Shown here piece after piece: positions 42,517 through 52,845 of a DNA stretch of 64,000 nt. A program made the position numbers and the translations under genes. The first letter of the stretch is position 1, and each line of letters begins with the position of its first letter. The notes below the pieces were generated by a model. That model was not told where the DNA came from and did not search any database. It saw only the letters and a program-made list of their open reading frames with translations. This DNA is from Mycobacterium sp. GA-2829 (GTDB taxonomy: Bacteria; Actinomycetota; Actinomycetes; Mycobacteriales; Mycobacteriaceae). Where the stretch lies: contig NZ_LQIT01000001.1 in NCBI RefSeq assembly GCF_001499965.1, forward strand, positions 248,001 through 312,000. Direction: 5' to 3'.

Positions 42517-43332
42517 ATGGCACTGGACGGGACCGACCTGCAGGGTCTGGTCGACGCGGCCGCGGCGATCCTGGACACCGCGTCCGAACCCTTCATCAGC
42601 GGCCACCGCGCCGATTCCGCGGTGCAGAAGAAGGGCAACGACTTCGCCACCGAGGTGGACCTGAAGATCGAACGCCAGGTCGTCGAGGCGCTCACCTCGG
42701 CCACCGGTATCGAGGTGCACGGCGAGGAGTACGGCGGGGCCGACATCGACTCACCGATGGTGTGGGTGCTCGACCCGATCGACGGCACGTTCAACTACGC
42801 CGCCGGATTGCCCACCGCGGCGATCCTGCTGGGGCTGCTGCGCGACGGTGAGCCGGTCGCGGGGTTGACCTGGCTGCCGTTCATGAACCAGCGGTACACC
42901 GCCGTCGTCGGAAACCCGTTGTACGTCAACGGCGTTGCCCAACCCACGCTGGAGACCGGTGCACTGTCGGACTGTGTGATCGGCACGGGCACGTTCAACA
43001 TCGACTCCCGCGGCCGGTTCCCCGGCCGCTGGCGGGTGGCGCTACTGGAGAACCTGAGCAGGCACTGCAACCGGATGCGGATGCACGGCGCGACCGGGCT
43101 GGACCTGGCCTACACCGCCGCCGGGGTGCTCGGCGCGTCGATCAGCTTCGGCCACCACATCTGGGACCACGCCGCCGGTGTCGCGCTGGTGCGGGCCGCG
43201 GGGGGAGTGGTCACCGACCTGAGCGGGGCGGAGTGGACGCCGAAGTCGAAGTCGGTGCTCGCCGCGTCGCCGCAGGTACACGGGGAGATGCTCGAGATCG
43301 TCGCGTCCGTCGGGGCGCCGGAGGAGTTCTGA
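42517..43332 (+). CDS. impA: inositol monophosphatase family phosphatase (ImpA)
   Basis: 271 residues. Metal-binding motif [13 protein letters not shown] and the second motif [17 protein letters not shown] are clear. GEEYGG supplies the first metal glutamate. Family members act on inositol-1-phosphate, 3'-nucleotides or histidinol phosphate. Its place inside the his operon allows a histidinol-phosphatase role, but mycobacterial ImpA is usually regarded as an inositol monophosphatase. Confidence 0.88.
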   Translation: MALDGTDLQGLVDAAAAILDTASEPFISGHRADSAVQKKGNDFATEVDLKIERQVVEALTSATGIEVHGEEYGGADIDSPMVWVLDPIDGTFNYAAGLPTAAILLGLLRDGEPVAGLTWLPFMNQRYTAVVGNPLYVNGVAQPTLETGALSDCVIGTGTFNIDSRGRFPGRWRVALLENLSRHCNRMRMHGATGLDLAYTAAGVLGASISFGHHIWDHAAGVALVRAAGGVVTDLSGAEWTPKSKSVLAASPQVHGEMLEIVASVGAPEEF

Positions 43333-43334
43333 AC

Positions 43335-44120
43335 ATGGCTGCCGACAGGGGACTCGCCGTCCGGGTGATCCCGTGCCTCGACGTCGACGCGGGCCGCGTG
43401 GTCAAGGGTGTGAACTTCGAGAACCTGCGTGACGCAGGCGATCCCGTAGAACTCGCCGCGGTCTACGACGCCGAGGGCGCCGACGAGCTGACGTTCCTCG
43501 ACGTCACCGCGTCGTCGTCGGGCCGGTCCACGATGCTCGACGTGGTGCGCCGCACCGCCGAACAGGTCTTCATCCCGCTGACGGTGGGTGGCGGCGTGCG
43601 CGCGGTCGCCGACGTCGACGCGCTGCTGCGCGCCGGTGCGGACAAGGTGTCGGTGAACACCGCCGCGATCGCCCGGCCGGAACTGCTGGCCGAACTGGCC
43701 CGCCAATTCGGATCGCAGTGCATCGTGCTGTCGGTGGACGCCAGGACGGTGCCCGAGGGCCAGCCGCCGACCCCGTCGGGCTGGGAGGTCACCACGCACG
43801 GCGGCCGCCGCGGCACCGGGATCGACGCCGTCGAATGGGCAACGCGCGGAGCCGAACTCGGCGTCGGCGAGATCCTGCTCAACTCCATGGACTTCGACGG
43901 CACCAAGGCCGGATTCGACCTGCCGATGCTGCGCGCGGTGCGCGCCGCGGTCGGTGTGCCGGTGATCGCCAGCGGCGGGGCCGGTGCGGTCGAGCACTTC
44001 GCGCCCGCGGTGCACGCGGGCGCCGATGCGGTGTTGGCGGCCAGCGTCTTCCACTTCAAGGAGCTGACGATCGGCGAGGTCAAGGCGGCGATGGCGGCGG
44101 AAGGGATCACTGTCAGATGA
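43335..44120 (+). CDS. hisF: imidazole glycerol phosphate synthase, cyclase subunit
   Basis: Takes ammonia from HisH to make IGP and AICAR. 261 residues, TIM barrel. Catalytic aspartates in [14 protein letters not shown] and [28 protein letters not shown] is the phosphate motif. Starts 2 bases after impA; ATGA overlap with hisI. Confidence 0.95.
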   Translation: MAADRGLAVRVIPCLDVDAGRVVKGVNFENLRDAGDPVELAAVYDAEGADELTFLDVTASSSGRSTMLDVVRRTAEQVFIPLTVGGGVRAVADVDALLRAGADKVSVNTAAIARPELLAELARQFGSQCIVLSVDARTVPEGQPPTPSGWEVTTHGGRRGTGIDAVEWATRGAELGVGEILLNSMDFDGTKAGFDLPMLRAVRAAVGVPVIASGGAGAVEHFAPAVHAGADAVLAASVFHFKELTIGEVKAAMAAEGITVR

Positions 44121-44464
44121 GTCTCGATCCGGCGATCGCGTCACGGCTCAAGCGCAACGCCGACGGCCTGTTCGCCGCCGTCGCTCAGGAACGCGGCACC
44201 GGTCAGGTGCTGATGGTGGCGTGGATGGACGACATCGCGCTGGACCGCACCCTGCGCACCCGCAAGGCCACCTACTGGTCGCGCTCGCGCGGTGAGCACT
44301 GGGTCAAGGGCGAGACCTCGGGCCACACCCAGTACGTGCACTCGGTGCGGTTGGACTGCGACGGCGACACCGTGCTGCTCGAGGTGGACCAGACCGGCGC
44401 GGCCTGCCACACCGGTGAGCACACCTGCTTCGACGCCGATGTGCTGCTGGCCCCGGAGGCCTAG
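44117..44464 (+). CDS. hisI: phosphoribosyl-AMP cyclohydrolase
   Basis: 115 residues, the HisI-only form. Zinc/magnesium motif [16 protein letters not shown] and [11 protein letters not shown], plus [17 protein letters not shown]. Last gene of the his operon; hisE and hisG are not in the window. Converges on bcpB with 4 bases overlap. Confidence 0.95.
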   Translation: MSLDPAIASRLKRNADGLFAAVAQERGTGQVLMVAWMDDIALDRTLRTRKATYWSRSRGEHWVKGETSGHTQYVHSVRLDCDGDTVLLEVDQTGAACHTGEHTCFDADVLLAPEA

Positions 44465-44925
44465 GCGGACTGGCGCTGCCGCAGCACCGTCAGCGCCTTG
44501 TCGGCGTGTGCCTCCATGTTGAGCTCACTGGAGATCACCTCGAGCACCGTGCGGTCGGTGTCGATGACGAACGTGGTCCGCTTGACCGGCATCAGCTTGC
44601 CCAGCAGGCCGCGCTTCACGCCGAACCGCTGCGCGACGGCGCCGTCGGCATCCGAGAGCAACGGGTAGTCGAACCGCTGCGTGTCGGCGAATCGGGCCTG
44701 TTTGTCGACGGCGTCGGTGCTGATCCCGACCCGCACGGCGCCGACGGCGGCGAACTCGGCGGCCAGGTCCCGGAAGTGGCACGCCTCCTTGGTGCAACCC
44801 GGGGTCATCGCCGCCGGATAGAAGAACAACACCACCGGTCCGTCGGCCAGCAGCGCCGACAACGTGCGCACCTCACCCGTCTGATCGGGCAGTTGGAAAT
44901 CCTCGACTCGATCACCGCGTTTCAT
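44461..44925 (-). CDS. bcpB: peroxiredoxin, BCP/PrxQ type
   Basis: Thiol peroxidase of 154 residues. Peroxidatic cysteine in [15 protein letters not shown], with the resolving cysteine 5 residues later (C-x4-C), as in the PrxQ subgroup. Matches Rv1608c by position. A minus-strand TAGCGT (44939-44934) lies 8 bases before the ATG. Confidence 0.92.
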   Translation of the reverse strand: MKRGDRVEDFQLPDQTGEVRTLSALLADGPVVLFFYPAAMTPGCTKEACHFRDLAAEFAAVGAVRVGISTDAVDKQARFADTQRFDYPLLSDADGAVAQRFGVKRGLLGKLMPVKRTTFVIDTDRTVLEVISSELNMEAHADKALTVLRQRQSA

Positions 44926-44933
44926 GAGGCGTG

Positions 44934-44981
44934 ACGCTACGCCTCCTCGTGGCTCGCCGGCGGGCGCCGGTCTGGGAGAAT
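44934..44981. promoter_or_regulatory. divergent promoters bcpB/trpE
   Basis: Minus strand TAGCGT (44939-44934) for bcpB. Plus strand extended -10 TGG-GAGAAT (44973-44981) ends 6 bases before trpE GTG 44988. No trp leader peptide or attenuator hairpin is visible, since the trpE transcript would be leaderless. Confidence 0.45.
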
Positions 44982-44987
44982 CGTGGG

Positions 44988-46526
44988 GTGCAGACGACTA
45001 CCGCCCCCGGCGCCTCGCTCGCGACGACGACCTCCCGCGAGGATTTCCGGGCGCTGGCCGCCGAGCACCGGGTGGTGCCGGTGGTTCGCAAGGTGCTCGC
45101 CGACAGTGAGACGCCGCTGTCGGCGTACCGCAAGCTCGCCGCCAACCGGCCCGGCACCTTCCTGCTGGAATCCGCCGAGAACGGCCGGTCCTGGTCGCGG
45201 TGGTCGTTCATCGGTGCGGGCGCACCGTCGGCGCTGACCGTCCGCGACGGCGAGGCGGTGTGGCTCGGGGTGACGCCGCAGGACGCGCCGACCGGGGGCG
45301 ACCCGCTGACCGCGCTGCACACGACGTTGTCGCTGCTGGAGACCGCCCCGCTGCCGGGGTTGCCGCCACTGTCCAGCGGGCTCGTCGGCTTCTTCGCCTA
45401 CGACATGGTCCGCCGGTTGGAGCGACTGCCCTCGCTGGCCACCGACGATCTCGGCCTGCCGGACATGCTGCTGCTGCTGGCCACCGACATCGCCGCCGTC
45501 GACCACCACGAGGGCACGATCACGTTGATCGCCAACGCGGTGAACTGGAACGGCACCGACGAGAACGTCGACGGGGCCTACGACGACGCCGTCGCGCGCC
45601 TGGACGTGATGACGGCGGCGCTGGGCCAGTCGCTGCCGTCGGCGGTCGCCACGTTCTCCCGGCCCGCGCCGGAGCACCGCTCGCAGCGCACGGTCGAGGA
45701 GTACACCGCGATCGTCGACAAGCTGGTCGGCGACATCGAGGCCGGTGAGGCCTTCCAGGTGGTGCCGTCGCAGCGGTTCGAGATGGACACCGCCGCTGAT
45801 CCGCTTGATGTCTACCGGATGCTGCGGGTCACCAATCCGAGCCCGTACATGTACCTGCTCAACGTGCCGGACGCCGTCGGCGGGCTGGACTTCTCCATCG
45901 TCGGGTCGAGTCCGGAGGCGCTGGTGACCGTCGCCGACGGCAAGGCGACCACCCACCCGATCGCGGGAACCCGGTGGCGCGGTGACACCGAGGAGGAAGA
46001 CGTCCTGCTCGAGAAGGAGCTGCTCGCCGACGAGAAGGAGCGCGCCGAGCACCTGATGCTGGTCGACCTGGGCCGCAACGATCTGGGCCGGGTGTGCGAA
46101 CCGGGCACCGTCCGCGTCGAGGACTACAGCCACATCGAGCGCTACAGCCACGTCATGCACCTGGTGTCGACGGTGACCGGCCGGCTCGCCGAGGGCAAGA
46201 CCGCACTGGACGCGGTGACGGCGTGTTTCCCGGCGGGCACGCTCTCGGGTGCCCCGAAGGTGCGGGCGATGGAGCTCATCGAGGAGGTGGAGCTCACCCG
46301 CCGCGGCCTCTACGGCGGGGTGCTGGGCTACCTCGACTTCGCGGGTAACGCCGACTTCGCGATCGCGATCCGCACCGCGCTGATGCGCAAGGGCACCGCC
46401 TACGTGCAGGCCGGCGGCGTCGTCGTCGCCGACTCCAACGGCCCCTACGAGTACAACGAGTCCGCGAACAAGGCCCGCGCCGTGCTGGCCGCGATCGCCG
46501 CGGCCGAGACGCTGAGCGAACCATGA
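44988..46526 (+). CDS. trpE: anthranilate synthase component I
   Basis: Makes anthranilate from chorismate. 512 residues. The tryptophan feedback site motif is [17 protein letters not shown] near the N-terminus. Chorismate-binding motifs: [19 protein letters not shown] and [18 protein letters not shown] 44988 was chosen over GTG 44931 because homologues start near it and the -10 places the start there. No glutaminase gene lies next to it. ATGA overlap with the next gene. Confidence 0.95.
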   Translation: MQTTTAPGASLATTTSREDFRALAAEHRVVPVVRKVLADSETPLSAYRKLAANRPGTFLLESAENGRSWSRWSFIGAGAPSALTVRDGEAVWLGVTPQDAPTGGDPLTALHTTLSLLETAPLPGLPPLSSGLVGFFAYDMVRRLERLPSLATDDLGLPDMLLLLATDIAAVDHHEGTITLIANAVNWNGTDENVDGAYDDAVARLDVMTAALGQSLPSAVATFSRPAPEHRSQRTVEEYTAIVDKLVGDIEAGEAFQVVPSQRFEMDTAADPLDVYRMLRVTNPSPYMYLLNVPDAVGGLDFSIVGSSPEALVTVADGKATTHPIAGTRWRGDTEEEDVLLEKELLADEKERAEHLMLVDLGRNDLGRVCEPGTVRVEDYSHIERYSHVMHLVSTVTGRLAEGKTALDAVTACFPAGTLSGAPKVRAMELIEEVELTRRGLYGGVLGYLDFAGNADFAIAIRTALMRKGTAYVQAGGVVVADSNGPYEYNESANKARAVLAAIAAAETLSEP

Positions 46527-47125
46527 CCCGCATCGCCCAGCTCGTCCTGGTCCTCGGTGCCGCGGTGCTGTGGGTGGCGTCGCGGCTGACCTGGGTCGAC
46601 GTGCACTCCTTCGACGGGCTGGGGCAGCCGAAGACCTCGACCCTGACGGGCTCCCAGTGGGCGGCGGCGCTGATCCCGCTCGCGCTGTTGGTGCTTGCGG
46701 CGGCCGTCGCGGTGCTCGCGGTGCGGGGCTGGGCGCTGCGGATCCTGGCGGTGCTGGTGGCCGCGGCGAGCGCGGGGATGGCGTATCTGGGGATCACGCT
46801 GTGGGTGACCGTCGATGTCGCCCCCCGCGCGGCCAACCTGGCCGAGGTCTCGATCATCGACCTGACCGGCACCGAGCGGCACTACACCGGAGCGGTGCTG
46901 ACGCTGGTCGCCGCGGTACTGGTGCTTGCGGGCGCGGTGCTGCTGATGAGGTCGGCGGTGCGCGGGCGCGCCGCAGCCACCGCCGGCAGGTATGTCGCTC
47001 CCGCGGCACGTCGCGCCACCGCGGTCAAGCAGGAGGAAGAGGGGGAGCCGATGTCCGAACGCATGCTGTGGGACGCCCTCGACGAGGGGCACGATCCCAC
47101 CGACCACGACACGAAGGGGCGGTGA
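46523..47125 (+). CDS. Trp-biosynthesis-associated membrane protein (TIGR02234 type)
   Basis: 200 residues, four membrane helices (about 5-20, 48-70, 74-98, 125-147) and a cytoplasmic tail. This family lies between trpE and trpC across actinobacteria; role unknown. [13 protein letters not shown] after helix 1 is typical. The tail [19 protein letters not shown] is conserved-looking. Overlaps trpE by 4 bases. Confidence 0.88.
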   Translation: MTRIAQLVLVLGAAVLWVASRLTWVDVHSFDGLGQPKTSTLTGSQWAAALIPLALLVLAAAVAVLAVRGWALRILAVLVAAASAGMAYLGITLWVTVDVAPRAANLAEVSIIDLTGTERHYTGAVLTLVAAVLVLAGAVLLMRSAVRGRAAATAGRYVAPAARRATAVKQEEEGEPMSERMLWDALDEGHDPTDHDTKGR

Positions 47126-47147
47126 CGGGTGATGCAGCGACGGCGAC

Positions 47148-47153
47148 TACCCT
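47148..47153 (+). promoter_or_regulatory. possible internal trp promoter
   Basis: TACCCT in the 83-base gap before trpC, followed about 45 bases later by the strong ribosome site AGAGGGGGAG (47191-47200). It would produce a trpCBA-lgt transcript independent of trpE. Weak, motif-only. Confidence 0.3.
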
Positions 47154-47208
47154 TCGTGGAGAACGATCCGGCAGCTGCCGGCGAAGTACCAGAGGGGGAG
47201 CGACGGCT

Positions 47209-48024
47209 ATGACGGCCACCGTGCTCGACTCCATCATCGAAGGAGTCCGCGCTGACGTCGCAGCCCGTGAGGCCGTCGTCAGCCTCGCCGAGATCAAGGA
47301 ACGCGCGCAGGCCGCCAAGCCTCCGCTCGACGTGTTCGCGGCGCTACGAGAAGACGGCATCGGCGTCATCGCCGAGGTCAAACGCGCCAGCCCGTCGAAG
47401 GGTGAACTCGCCTCGATCGGTGATCCCGCCGACCTGGCCCGCGCCTACGAGGACGGCGGCGCCCGCGTCATCAGCGTGCTGACCGAGGAGCGCCGGTTCC
47501 ACGGATCGCTCGCCGACCTCGACGCCGTCCGTGCCGCGGTGTCCATCCCGGTGCTGCGCAAGGACTTCATCGTCCGGCCGTACCAGATCCACGAGGCCCG
47601 CGCCCACGGCGCCGACATGCTGCTGCTGATCGTGGCCGCCCTCGAGCAGCCCGCGCTGGAGTCGCTGCTGGAGCGCACCGAATCGCTCGGGATGACCGCG
47701 CTGGTCGAGGTGCACACCGAGGCCGAGGCCGACCGTGCGTTGCAGGCCGGAGCCCGCGTCATCGGCGTCAACGCCCGCAACCTCAAGACCCTCGAGGTGG
47801 ATCGGAACTGCTTCGCGCGGATCGCGCCGGGGTTGCCGTCGAACGTGATCCGCGTGGCGGAGTCCGGGGTGCGCGGACCCGCCGACCTGCTGGCCTACGC
47901 CGGTGCGGGCGCCGATGCGGTGCTCGTCGGGGAAGGCGTCGTCACCGCCCGTGATCCCCGCAGCGCGGTGGCCGATCTGGTGACCGCCGGGACCCATCCT
48001 TCCTGCCCGAAACCGTCCCGGTAG
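47209..48024 (+). CDS. trpC: indole-3-glycerol phosphate synthase
   Basis: 271 residues, monofunctional TIM barrel (no trpF fusion). Motifs: [41 protein letters not shown] and [13 protein letters not shown] 47209 is preceded by AGAGGGGGAG. Confidence 0.95.
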   Translation: MTATVLDSIIEGVRADVAAREAVVSLAEIKERAQAAKPPLDVFAALREDGIGVIAEVKRASPSKGELASIGDPADLARAYEDGGARVISVLTEERRFHGSLADLDAVRAAVSIPVLRKDFIVRPYQIHEARAHGADMLLLIVAALEQPALESLLERTESLGMTALVEVHTEAEADRALQAGARVIGVNARNLKTLEVDRNCFARIAPGLPSNVIRVAESGVRGPADLLAYAGAGADAVLVGEGVVTARDPRSAVADLVTAGTHPSCPKPSR

Positions 48025-48026
48025 TC

Positions 48027-49289
48027 GTGGCCGAGCTCCTCGATTCGGACCTGCCGCGCTCGAGCGCGGGGGTCGCCGAACCCACCAGTCACGACCCCGA
48101 CGCCCGCGGTCACTTCGGCCCGTACGGCGGACGCCTCGTCGCCGAGGCGTTGATGGCGGTCATCGAAGAGGTCACCGCGGCATACGAAAAGGCGCGCGGC
48201 GACCAGACGTTCCTCGACGAACTCGACCGGCTGCAGAAGCACTACAGCGGGCGCCCGTCACCGCTGTACGAGGCCACCCGCCTCAGTGAGCACGCCGGCG
48301 GCGCCCGGCTGTTCCTCAAGCGAGAAGACCTGAATCACACCGGATCTCACAAGATCAACAACGTGCTGGGGCAGGCGCTGCTGGCGCGGCAGATGGGCAA
48401 GACCCGGGTCATCGCCGAGACGGGCGCGGGTCAGCACGGTGTTGCGACGGCCACCGCGTGCGCGCTGCTCGGTCTGGACTGCGTGATCTACATGGGCGCC
48501 GTCGACACCGCGCGGCAGGCGCTGAACGTCGCCCGGATGCGGCTGCTCGGCGCAGAGGTGGTGTCGGTCGAGGCGGGTTCGAAGACGCTGAAGGATGCGA
48601 TCAACGAGGCGTTCCGCGACTGGGTCACCAACGCCGACGAGACCTACTACTGTTTCGGCACGGCCGCGGGACCGCATCCGTTCCCGTTGATGGTGCGCGA
48701 CTTCCAGCGCGTCATCGGGCTCGAGGCGCGGGCCCAGATCCAGGCACAGGCCGGTCGGCTGCCCGATGCCGTGACGGCGTGCGTCGGCGGCGGATCCAAT
48801 GCGATCGGCGTCTTCCACGCGTTCATCGACGATCCGGGTGTCCGGCTGGTCGGCTACGAGGCGGCCGGTGACGGCGTCGAAACCGGAAGGCACGCCGCGA
48901 CTTTCACCGGCGGCACGCCCGGCGCGTTCCAGGGGTCGTTCTCCTACCTGCTGCAGGACGAGGACGGTCAGACCGTCGAATCGCATTCGATCTCAGCGGG
49001 TCTGGACTATCCGGGTGTCGGGCCCGAGCACGCGCTGCTCAAGGACGTCGGGCGGGCCGAGTACCGGCCGATCACCGACACCGAGGCGATGGACGCGTTC
49101 TCGCTGCTGTGCCGCACCGAGGGCATCATCCCGGCCATCGAGTCCGCGCACGCGGTCGCCGGTGCGCTCGAGCTCGGCAAGGAACTCGGTCCGGGTGCAG
49201 TGATCGTGGTCAATCTGTCGGGACGCGGCGACAAGGACGTCGAAACCGCGGCGAAGTGGTTCGGTCTGCTGGACAAAGGCGGTTCATGA
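48027..49289 (+). CDS. trpB: tryptophan synthase beta chain
   Basis: PLP enzyme joining indole and serine. 420 residues. K109 in [10 protein letters not shown] binds [16 protein letters not shown] and [10 protein letters not shown] are the other hallmarks. Begins 2 bases after trpC with GTG; ATGA overlap with trpA. Confidence 0.96.
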   Translation: MAELLDSDLPRSSAGVAEPTSHDPDARGHFGPYGGRLVAEALMAVIEEVTAAYEKARGDQTFLDELDRLQKHYSGRPSPLYEATRLSEHAGGARLFLKREDLNHTGSHKINNVLGQALLARQMGKTRVIAETGAGQHGVATATACALLGLDCVIYMGAVDTARQALNVARMRLLGAEVVSVEAGSKTLKDAINEAFRDWVTNADETYYCFGTAAGPHPFPLMVRDFQRVIGLEARAQIQAQAGRLPDAVTACVGGGSNAIGVFHAFIDDPGVRLVGYEAAGDGVETGRHAATFTGGTPGAFQGSFSYLLQDEDGQTVESHSISAGLDYPGVGPEHALLKDVGRAEYRPITDTEAMDAFSLLCRTEGIIPAIESAHAVAGALELGKELGPGAVIVVNLSGRGDKDVETAAKWFGLLDKGGS

Positions 49290-50074
49290 GTCGGTTGGGT
49301 GATTTGTTCGACGCTTGTCGCGCGGAGCAGCGGGCGGCGCTGATCGGATACCTGCCGACCGGGTTCCCCGATGTGCCATCTTCGATCGAGGCGATGACGA
49401 CGCTGGTCGAATCCGGTTCCGACATCATCGAAGTCGGCATTCCGTACTCCGATCCGGGGATGGACGGACCGGTCATCGCGGCGGCCACGGAGGTGGCATT
49501 GCAGGGCGGTGTGCGGGTCCGAGACACGCTCGCCGCCGTCGAGGCGATCAGCAACGCCGGGGGCCGCGCCGTCGTGATGACGTACTGGAATCCCGTGCTG
49601 CGGTGGGGGATCGACGCGTTCGCTCGCGATCTCGCGGCCGCGGGCGGTCTGGGACTGATCACGCCCGACCTGATCCCCGAAGAGGCCGACGAGTGGATGG
49701 CCGCGTCCGAGGCGCACGATCTGGATCGGATCTTCCTGGTCGCGCCGTCGTCGACCCCAGAGCGGCTGGCCAAGACCGTTGAGGCAACCCGCGGATTCGT
49801 CTACGCCGCATCGACGATGGGCGTCACCGGCGCCCGCGACGCAGTCTCCAGTGCGGCGCCCGAACTCGTGGCGCGCGTCAAGGAGGTGTCCGACATCCCG
49901 GTCGGAGTCGGCCTCGGCGTGCGGTCGCGGGAACAGGCCGCGCAGATCGGTGCGTACGCCGACGGGGTGATCGTCGGGTCGGCGCTGGTGTCGGCGCTCA
50001 AGGATGGTCTGCCCGCGGTGCGCGCGCTGACCGAGGAACTAGCTGAGGGAGTGCGCCAGAGGGTGACGGCGTGA
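49286..50074 (+). CDS. trpA: tryptophan synthase alpha chain
   Basis: Cleaves indole-3-glycerol phosphate to indole. 262 residues. Catalytic glutamate and aspartate in [28 protein letters not shown] and [12 protein letters not shown] are typical. Overlaps lgt by 4 bases (GTGA), so lgt is translationally coupled to the trp operon. Confidence 0.95.
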   Translation: MSRLGDLFDACRAEQRAALIGYLPTGFPDVPSSIEAMTTLVESGSDIIEVGIPYSDPGMDGPVIAAATEVALQGGVRVRDTLAAVEAISNAGGRAVVMTYWNPVLRWGIDAFARDLAAAGGLGLITPDLIPEEADEWMAASEAHDLDRIFLVAPSSTPERLAKTVEATRGFVYAASTMGVTGARDAVSSAAPELVARVKEVSDIPVGVGLGVRSREQAAQIGAYADGVIVGSALVSALKDGLPAVRALTEELAEGVRQRVTA

Positions 50075-52788
50075 CCTCGACGCTGGCGTACCTTCCGAGC
50101 CCGCCCCAGGGCGTCTGGCAGTTGGGCCCGTTCCCGCTGCGGGCGTATGCGATCTGCATCATCGTCGGCATCATCGTGGCGCTGGTGCTGGGCGACCGTC
50201 GCTGGGCAGCGCGCGGTGGCGAGCGTGGCGTCATCTACGACATCGCGTTGTGGGCGGTGCCGTTCGGGTTGATCGGTGGTCGGCTGTACCACGTCATCAC
50301 CGACTGGCGGACCTACTTCGGGCCTGATGGCGCGGGTCCGATCGCCGCGTTCCGGATCTGGGAAGGCGGCCTCGGCATCTGGGGCGCGGTCGCACTCGGT
50401 GCCGTTGGCGCGTGGATCGCGTGCCGACGGCGCAATATCCCGCTGCCCGCGTTCGGTGACGCCATCGCGCCGGGAATCATTCTGGCGCAGGCGATCGGCC
50501 GGCTCGGGAACTACTTCAACCAGGAGCTCTACGGCGGCCCGACGACGCTGCCGTGGGGTCTGGAGATCTACGAGCGGCTCGACGCCAACGGCCGCCCCAA
50601 CGAACTCATCGGGGTGTCGACCGGGCGGGTGCTCGAAGTCGTCCACCCCACGTTCCTGTACGAACTGCTGTGGAACGTCCTGGTTTTCGCACTGCTGATC
50701 TGGGCGGACCGGCGCTTCAAGCTCGGTCACGGGCGGCTGTTCGCGCTGTATGTCGCGGGCTACTGCCTGGGTCGCTTCTGGATCGAGCTGATGCGCACCG
50801 ATATGGCGACGCACATCGCGGGGATCCGGATCAACTCATTCACGTCGATGTTCGTGTTCATCGGGGCCATCGTGTATCTGATGGCGGCTCCGCGCGGCCG
50901 GGAGGATCCGGCGACGCTGCGGGGCGATGTCGATGAAGAGGTCGAGGCCGCGGCCGTCTCGCCCGACGATTTCGAGGCCGATGCCGTCGAACCCGTTGCC
51001 GATGAGGACGACGACGCCTCGACTGCAGAATTGCTCAAGGAGGTCGCGGCCGCGACGACCGGTGTGGGCATAGCGGCCAAGGTCGCGGGCGATGACGACG
51101 CTGACGAGCCTGCGGAGGAGCCTGCGGAGGCCGTCGTCGAGGCTGAACAGCTGGCTGAGGATGTGGAGTCGGCGTCGTCGGGGGACATTGCTGAGGCGGT
51201 GGCGTTCGCCGAAGCGGGTGAGGCTGCGGAGGAGTTGTCGCCGGAGGAGGTGCACGAGGCCGCGGTTGCGCAGGCCGTGGCGGGGGCGGACGAGTCCGAG
51301 GAGCCTGTGGAGGCCGTCGTCGAGGCTGAACAGTTGGCTGAGGATGTGGAGTCGGCGTCGTCGGGGGACATTGCTGAGGCGGTGGCGTTCGCCGAAGCGG
51401 GTGAGGCTGCGGAGGAGTTGTCGCCGGAGGAGGTGCACGAGGCCGCGGTTGCGCAGGCCGTGGCGGACGCGGACGAGTCCGAGGAGCGTGTGGAGGCCGT
51501 CGTCGAGGCTGAACAGTTGGCTGAGGATGTGGAGTCGGCGTCGTCGGGGGACATTGCTGAGGCGGTGGCGTTCGCCGAAGCGGGTGAGGCTGCGGAGGAG
51601 TTGTCGCCGGAGGAGGTGCACGAGGCCGCGGTTGCGCAGGCCGTGGAAGCTGGTGCTGGCGCCGGCACCGCGGAGGAGGGGCTTGGCTCAACGCCGAGTG
51701 TGAAACGTCGTCGAATTTTCGGCCGTTTGCTCGCAAAGGGTTCACACTCGGCGGAGCCACAGCCGCAGGCAGCCGGTGAGTCCCAAGCCGAGGCCGCCCC
51801 GTCGACCGTGGGTGCGGTTGAGGGTGAGGATGCGGTCGCGGCTGAGGAGTCTGCCGCGGAGGCGCACGCGGCTGCCGTCGAGCGTGCTGAGGAAGCTGAG
51901 GCTGTTGCGGATGAGGCCGCTGCCGACGAAGCCGTGGGTGAGGCCGCCGATCGCGAGCCGTTGACGACGAGCAGTGCAGCGGATGAAGCCGCTGATGCGG
52001 CGCCGTCGACTGTGGGTGCGGTCGAGGGTGAGGAAGCGGTCGCGGCTGAGGAGTCTGTCGAGGAGGCGCACGAGGCTGCCCTCGAGCGTGCTGAGGAAGC
52101 TGAGGCCGTGGAGGCCGCTGCCGAAGGCGAAGCCGTCATAGCGGTTCCGTCGACTGTGGGTGCGGTCGAGGGCGAGGACGCCGTTGCGGCTGAGGAGTCT
52201 GCCGTGGAGGCGCACGAAGCCGCGGTTGAGCGTGCTGAAGAAGCTGAGGCCGTGGGGGCCGCTGCCGAGGACGAAGCCGACATAGCGGCGCCGTCGACTG
52301 TTGGTGCGGTCGAGGGTGAGGATGCGGTCGCGGCTGAGGAGTCTGCCGCGGAGGCCCACGAGGCTGCGGTTGAGCGTGCTGAGGAAGCTGAGGCCGTGGG
52401 GGCCGCTGCCGAAGGCGAAGCCGTCATAGCGGCGCCGTCGACTGTTGGTGCGGTCGAGGGTGAGGACGCCGTTGCGGCTGAGGAGTCTGCCGTCGAGCGG
52501 GCCGAGGAAGCAGAGACCGCTGCCGACGAGCCCGAACCAGAGGACCTCGAAGCTGCCCAGGAGCGCGCGGACGAGGCAGAGTCCGTCGCCGAAGAGATCG
52601 CCGTGGCCGACGCCACGGGCGAGTTCGCCGACGAGGAACCCGTCGAAACCGAAACCGAATCCGACACCCAGGAAGAGACCGAGCCCGGAGACGACGCCGA
52701 CGCAGGGGCCGACTCGGCCGCCTACCGGATCGTCACCGCGCCCGAACCCAGCCAACAGCGTCGCCGGTGGTGGCGTCGCCGCAACTAA
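50071..52788 (+). CDS. lgt: prolipoprotein diacylglyceryl transferase with giant acidic repeat tail
   Basis: Adds diacylglycerol to the lipobox cysteine of prolipoproteins, the step before LspA. The enzyme proper is residues 1-272 with about seven membrane helices; RIWEGGLGIWGAV and AIGRLGNYFNQELYG are the Lgt signature, and HPTFLYELLWN is conserved. Residues 273-905 are an Ala/Glu/Val-rich, strongly acidic tail. It has three 61-residue repeats (353-525), a basic linker (KRRRIFGRLLAKG), five repeats of about 48 residues (577-815) and a basic end QRRRWWRRRN. E. coli Lgt is under 300 residues. Mycobacterial Lgt often has an acidic extension, but this one is exceptional. Confidence 0.93.
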   Translation: MTSTLAYLPSPPQGVWQLGPFPLRAYAICIIVGIIVALVLGDRRWAARGGERGVIYDIALWAVPFGLIGGRLYHVITDWRTYFGPDGAGPIAAFRIWEGGLGIWGAVALGAVGAWIACRRRNIPLPAFGDAIAPGIILAQAIGRLGNYFNQELYGGPTTLPWGLEIYERLDANGRPNELIGVSTGRVLEVVHPTFLYELLWNVLVFALLIWADRRFKLGHGRLFALYVAGYCLGRFWIELMRTDMATHIAGIRINSFTSMFVFIGAIVYLMAAPRGREDPATLRGDVDEEVEAAAVSPDDFEADAVEPVADEDDDASTAELLKEVAAATTGVGIAAKVAGDDDADEPAEEPAEAVVEAEQLAEDVESASSGDIAEAVAFAEAGEAAEELSPEEVHEAAVAQAVAGADESEEPVEAVVEAEQLAEDVESASSGDIAEAVAFAEAGEAAEELSPEEVHEAAVAQAVADADESEERVEAVVEAEQLAEDVESASSGDIAEAVAFAEAGEAAEELSPEEVHEAAVAQAVEAGAGAGTAEEGLGSTPSVKRRRIFGRLLAKGSHSAEPQPQAAGESQAEAAPSTVGAVEGEDAVAAEESAAEAHAAAVERAEEAEAVADEAAADEAVGEAADREPLTTSSAADEAADAAPSTVGAVEGEEAVAAEESVEEAHEAALERAEEAEAVEAAAEGEAVIAVPSTVGAVEGEDAVAAEESAVEAHEAAVERAEEAEAVGAAAEDEADIAAPSTVGAVEGEDAVAAEESAAEAHEAAVERAEEAEAVGAAAEGEAVIAAPSTVGAVEGEDAVAAEESAVERAEEAETAADEPEPEDLEAAQERADEAESVAEEIAVADATGEFADEEPVETETESDTQEETEPGDDADAGADSAAYRIVTAPEPSQQRRRWWRRRN
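51127..51645 (+). repeat. lgt: three 183-base tandem repeats in lgt
   Basis: Units begin at 51127, 51310 and 51493 and are nearly identical at the DNA level; the third is cut to 153 bases. Each encodes EAVVEAEQLAEDVESASSGD and a further 41 residues ending near ADESEE. The period is a multiple of 3, so copy-number change keeps the frame. Confidence 0.92.
51799..52515 (+). repeat. lgt: five 144-base type-B repeats in lgt
   Basis: Units start with PSTVGAVEGED-type codons at 51799, 52003, 52147, 52291 and 52435. Spacing is 204, 144, 144 and 144 bases; unit 1 carries a 60-base insertion and unit 5 lacks an internal segment. Less identical to each other than the 183-base set. All in frame. Confidence 0.9.
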
Positions 52789-52832
52789 CCTGCGCCGACG
52801 TCCGACGGCTCATTCGTGTCAGACCCCCCAAT

Positions 52833-52838
52833 TACAAT
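52833..52838 (+). promoter_or_regulatory. -10 of the 13E12-type gene
   Basis: TACAAT, strong -10, ends 7 bases before ATG 52846 and implies a leaderless mRNA. It decides the start against GTG 52816. Confidence 0.5.
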
Positions 52839-52845
52839 CGAACAC

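Noticed and set aside
42517..43332. Calling this gene hisN outright
   Set aside because: Motifs show an IMPase-family phosphatase only; substrate cannot be decided from sequence.
44940..44988. Trp leader peptide or attenuator before trpE
   Set aside because: The gap is short, has no Trp codon run or terminator hairpin, and the promoter predicts a leaderless message.
51035..51760. Pro/Arg-rich minus-strand frame in the lgt repeats
   Set aside because: Direct consequence of the Glu/Ala repeats read antisense; no independent evidence.
51127..52515. Repeats considered as a CRISPR array
   Set aside because: The repeats are long, contiguous, coding and in frame with lgt; there are no short repeats with unique spacers and no cas genes.
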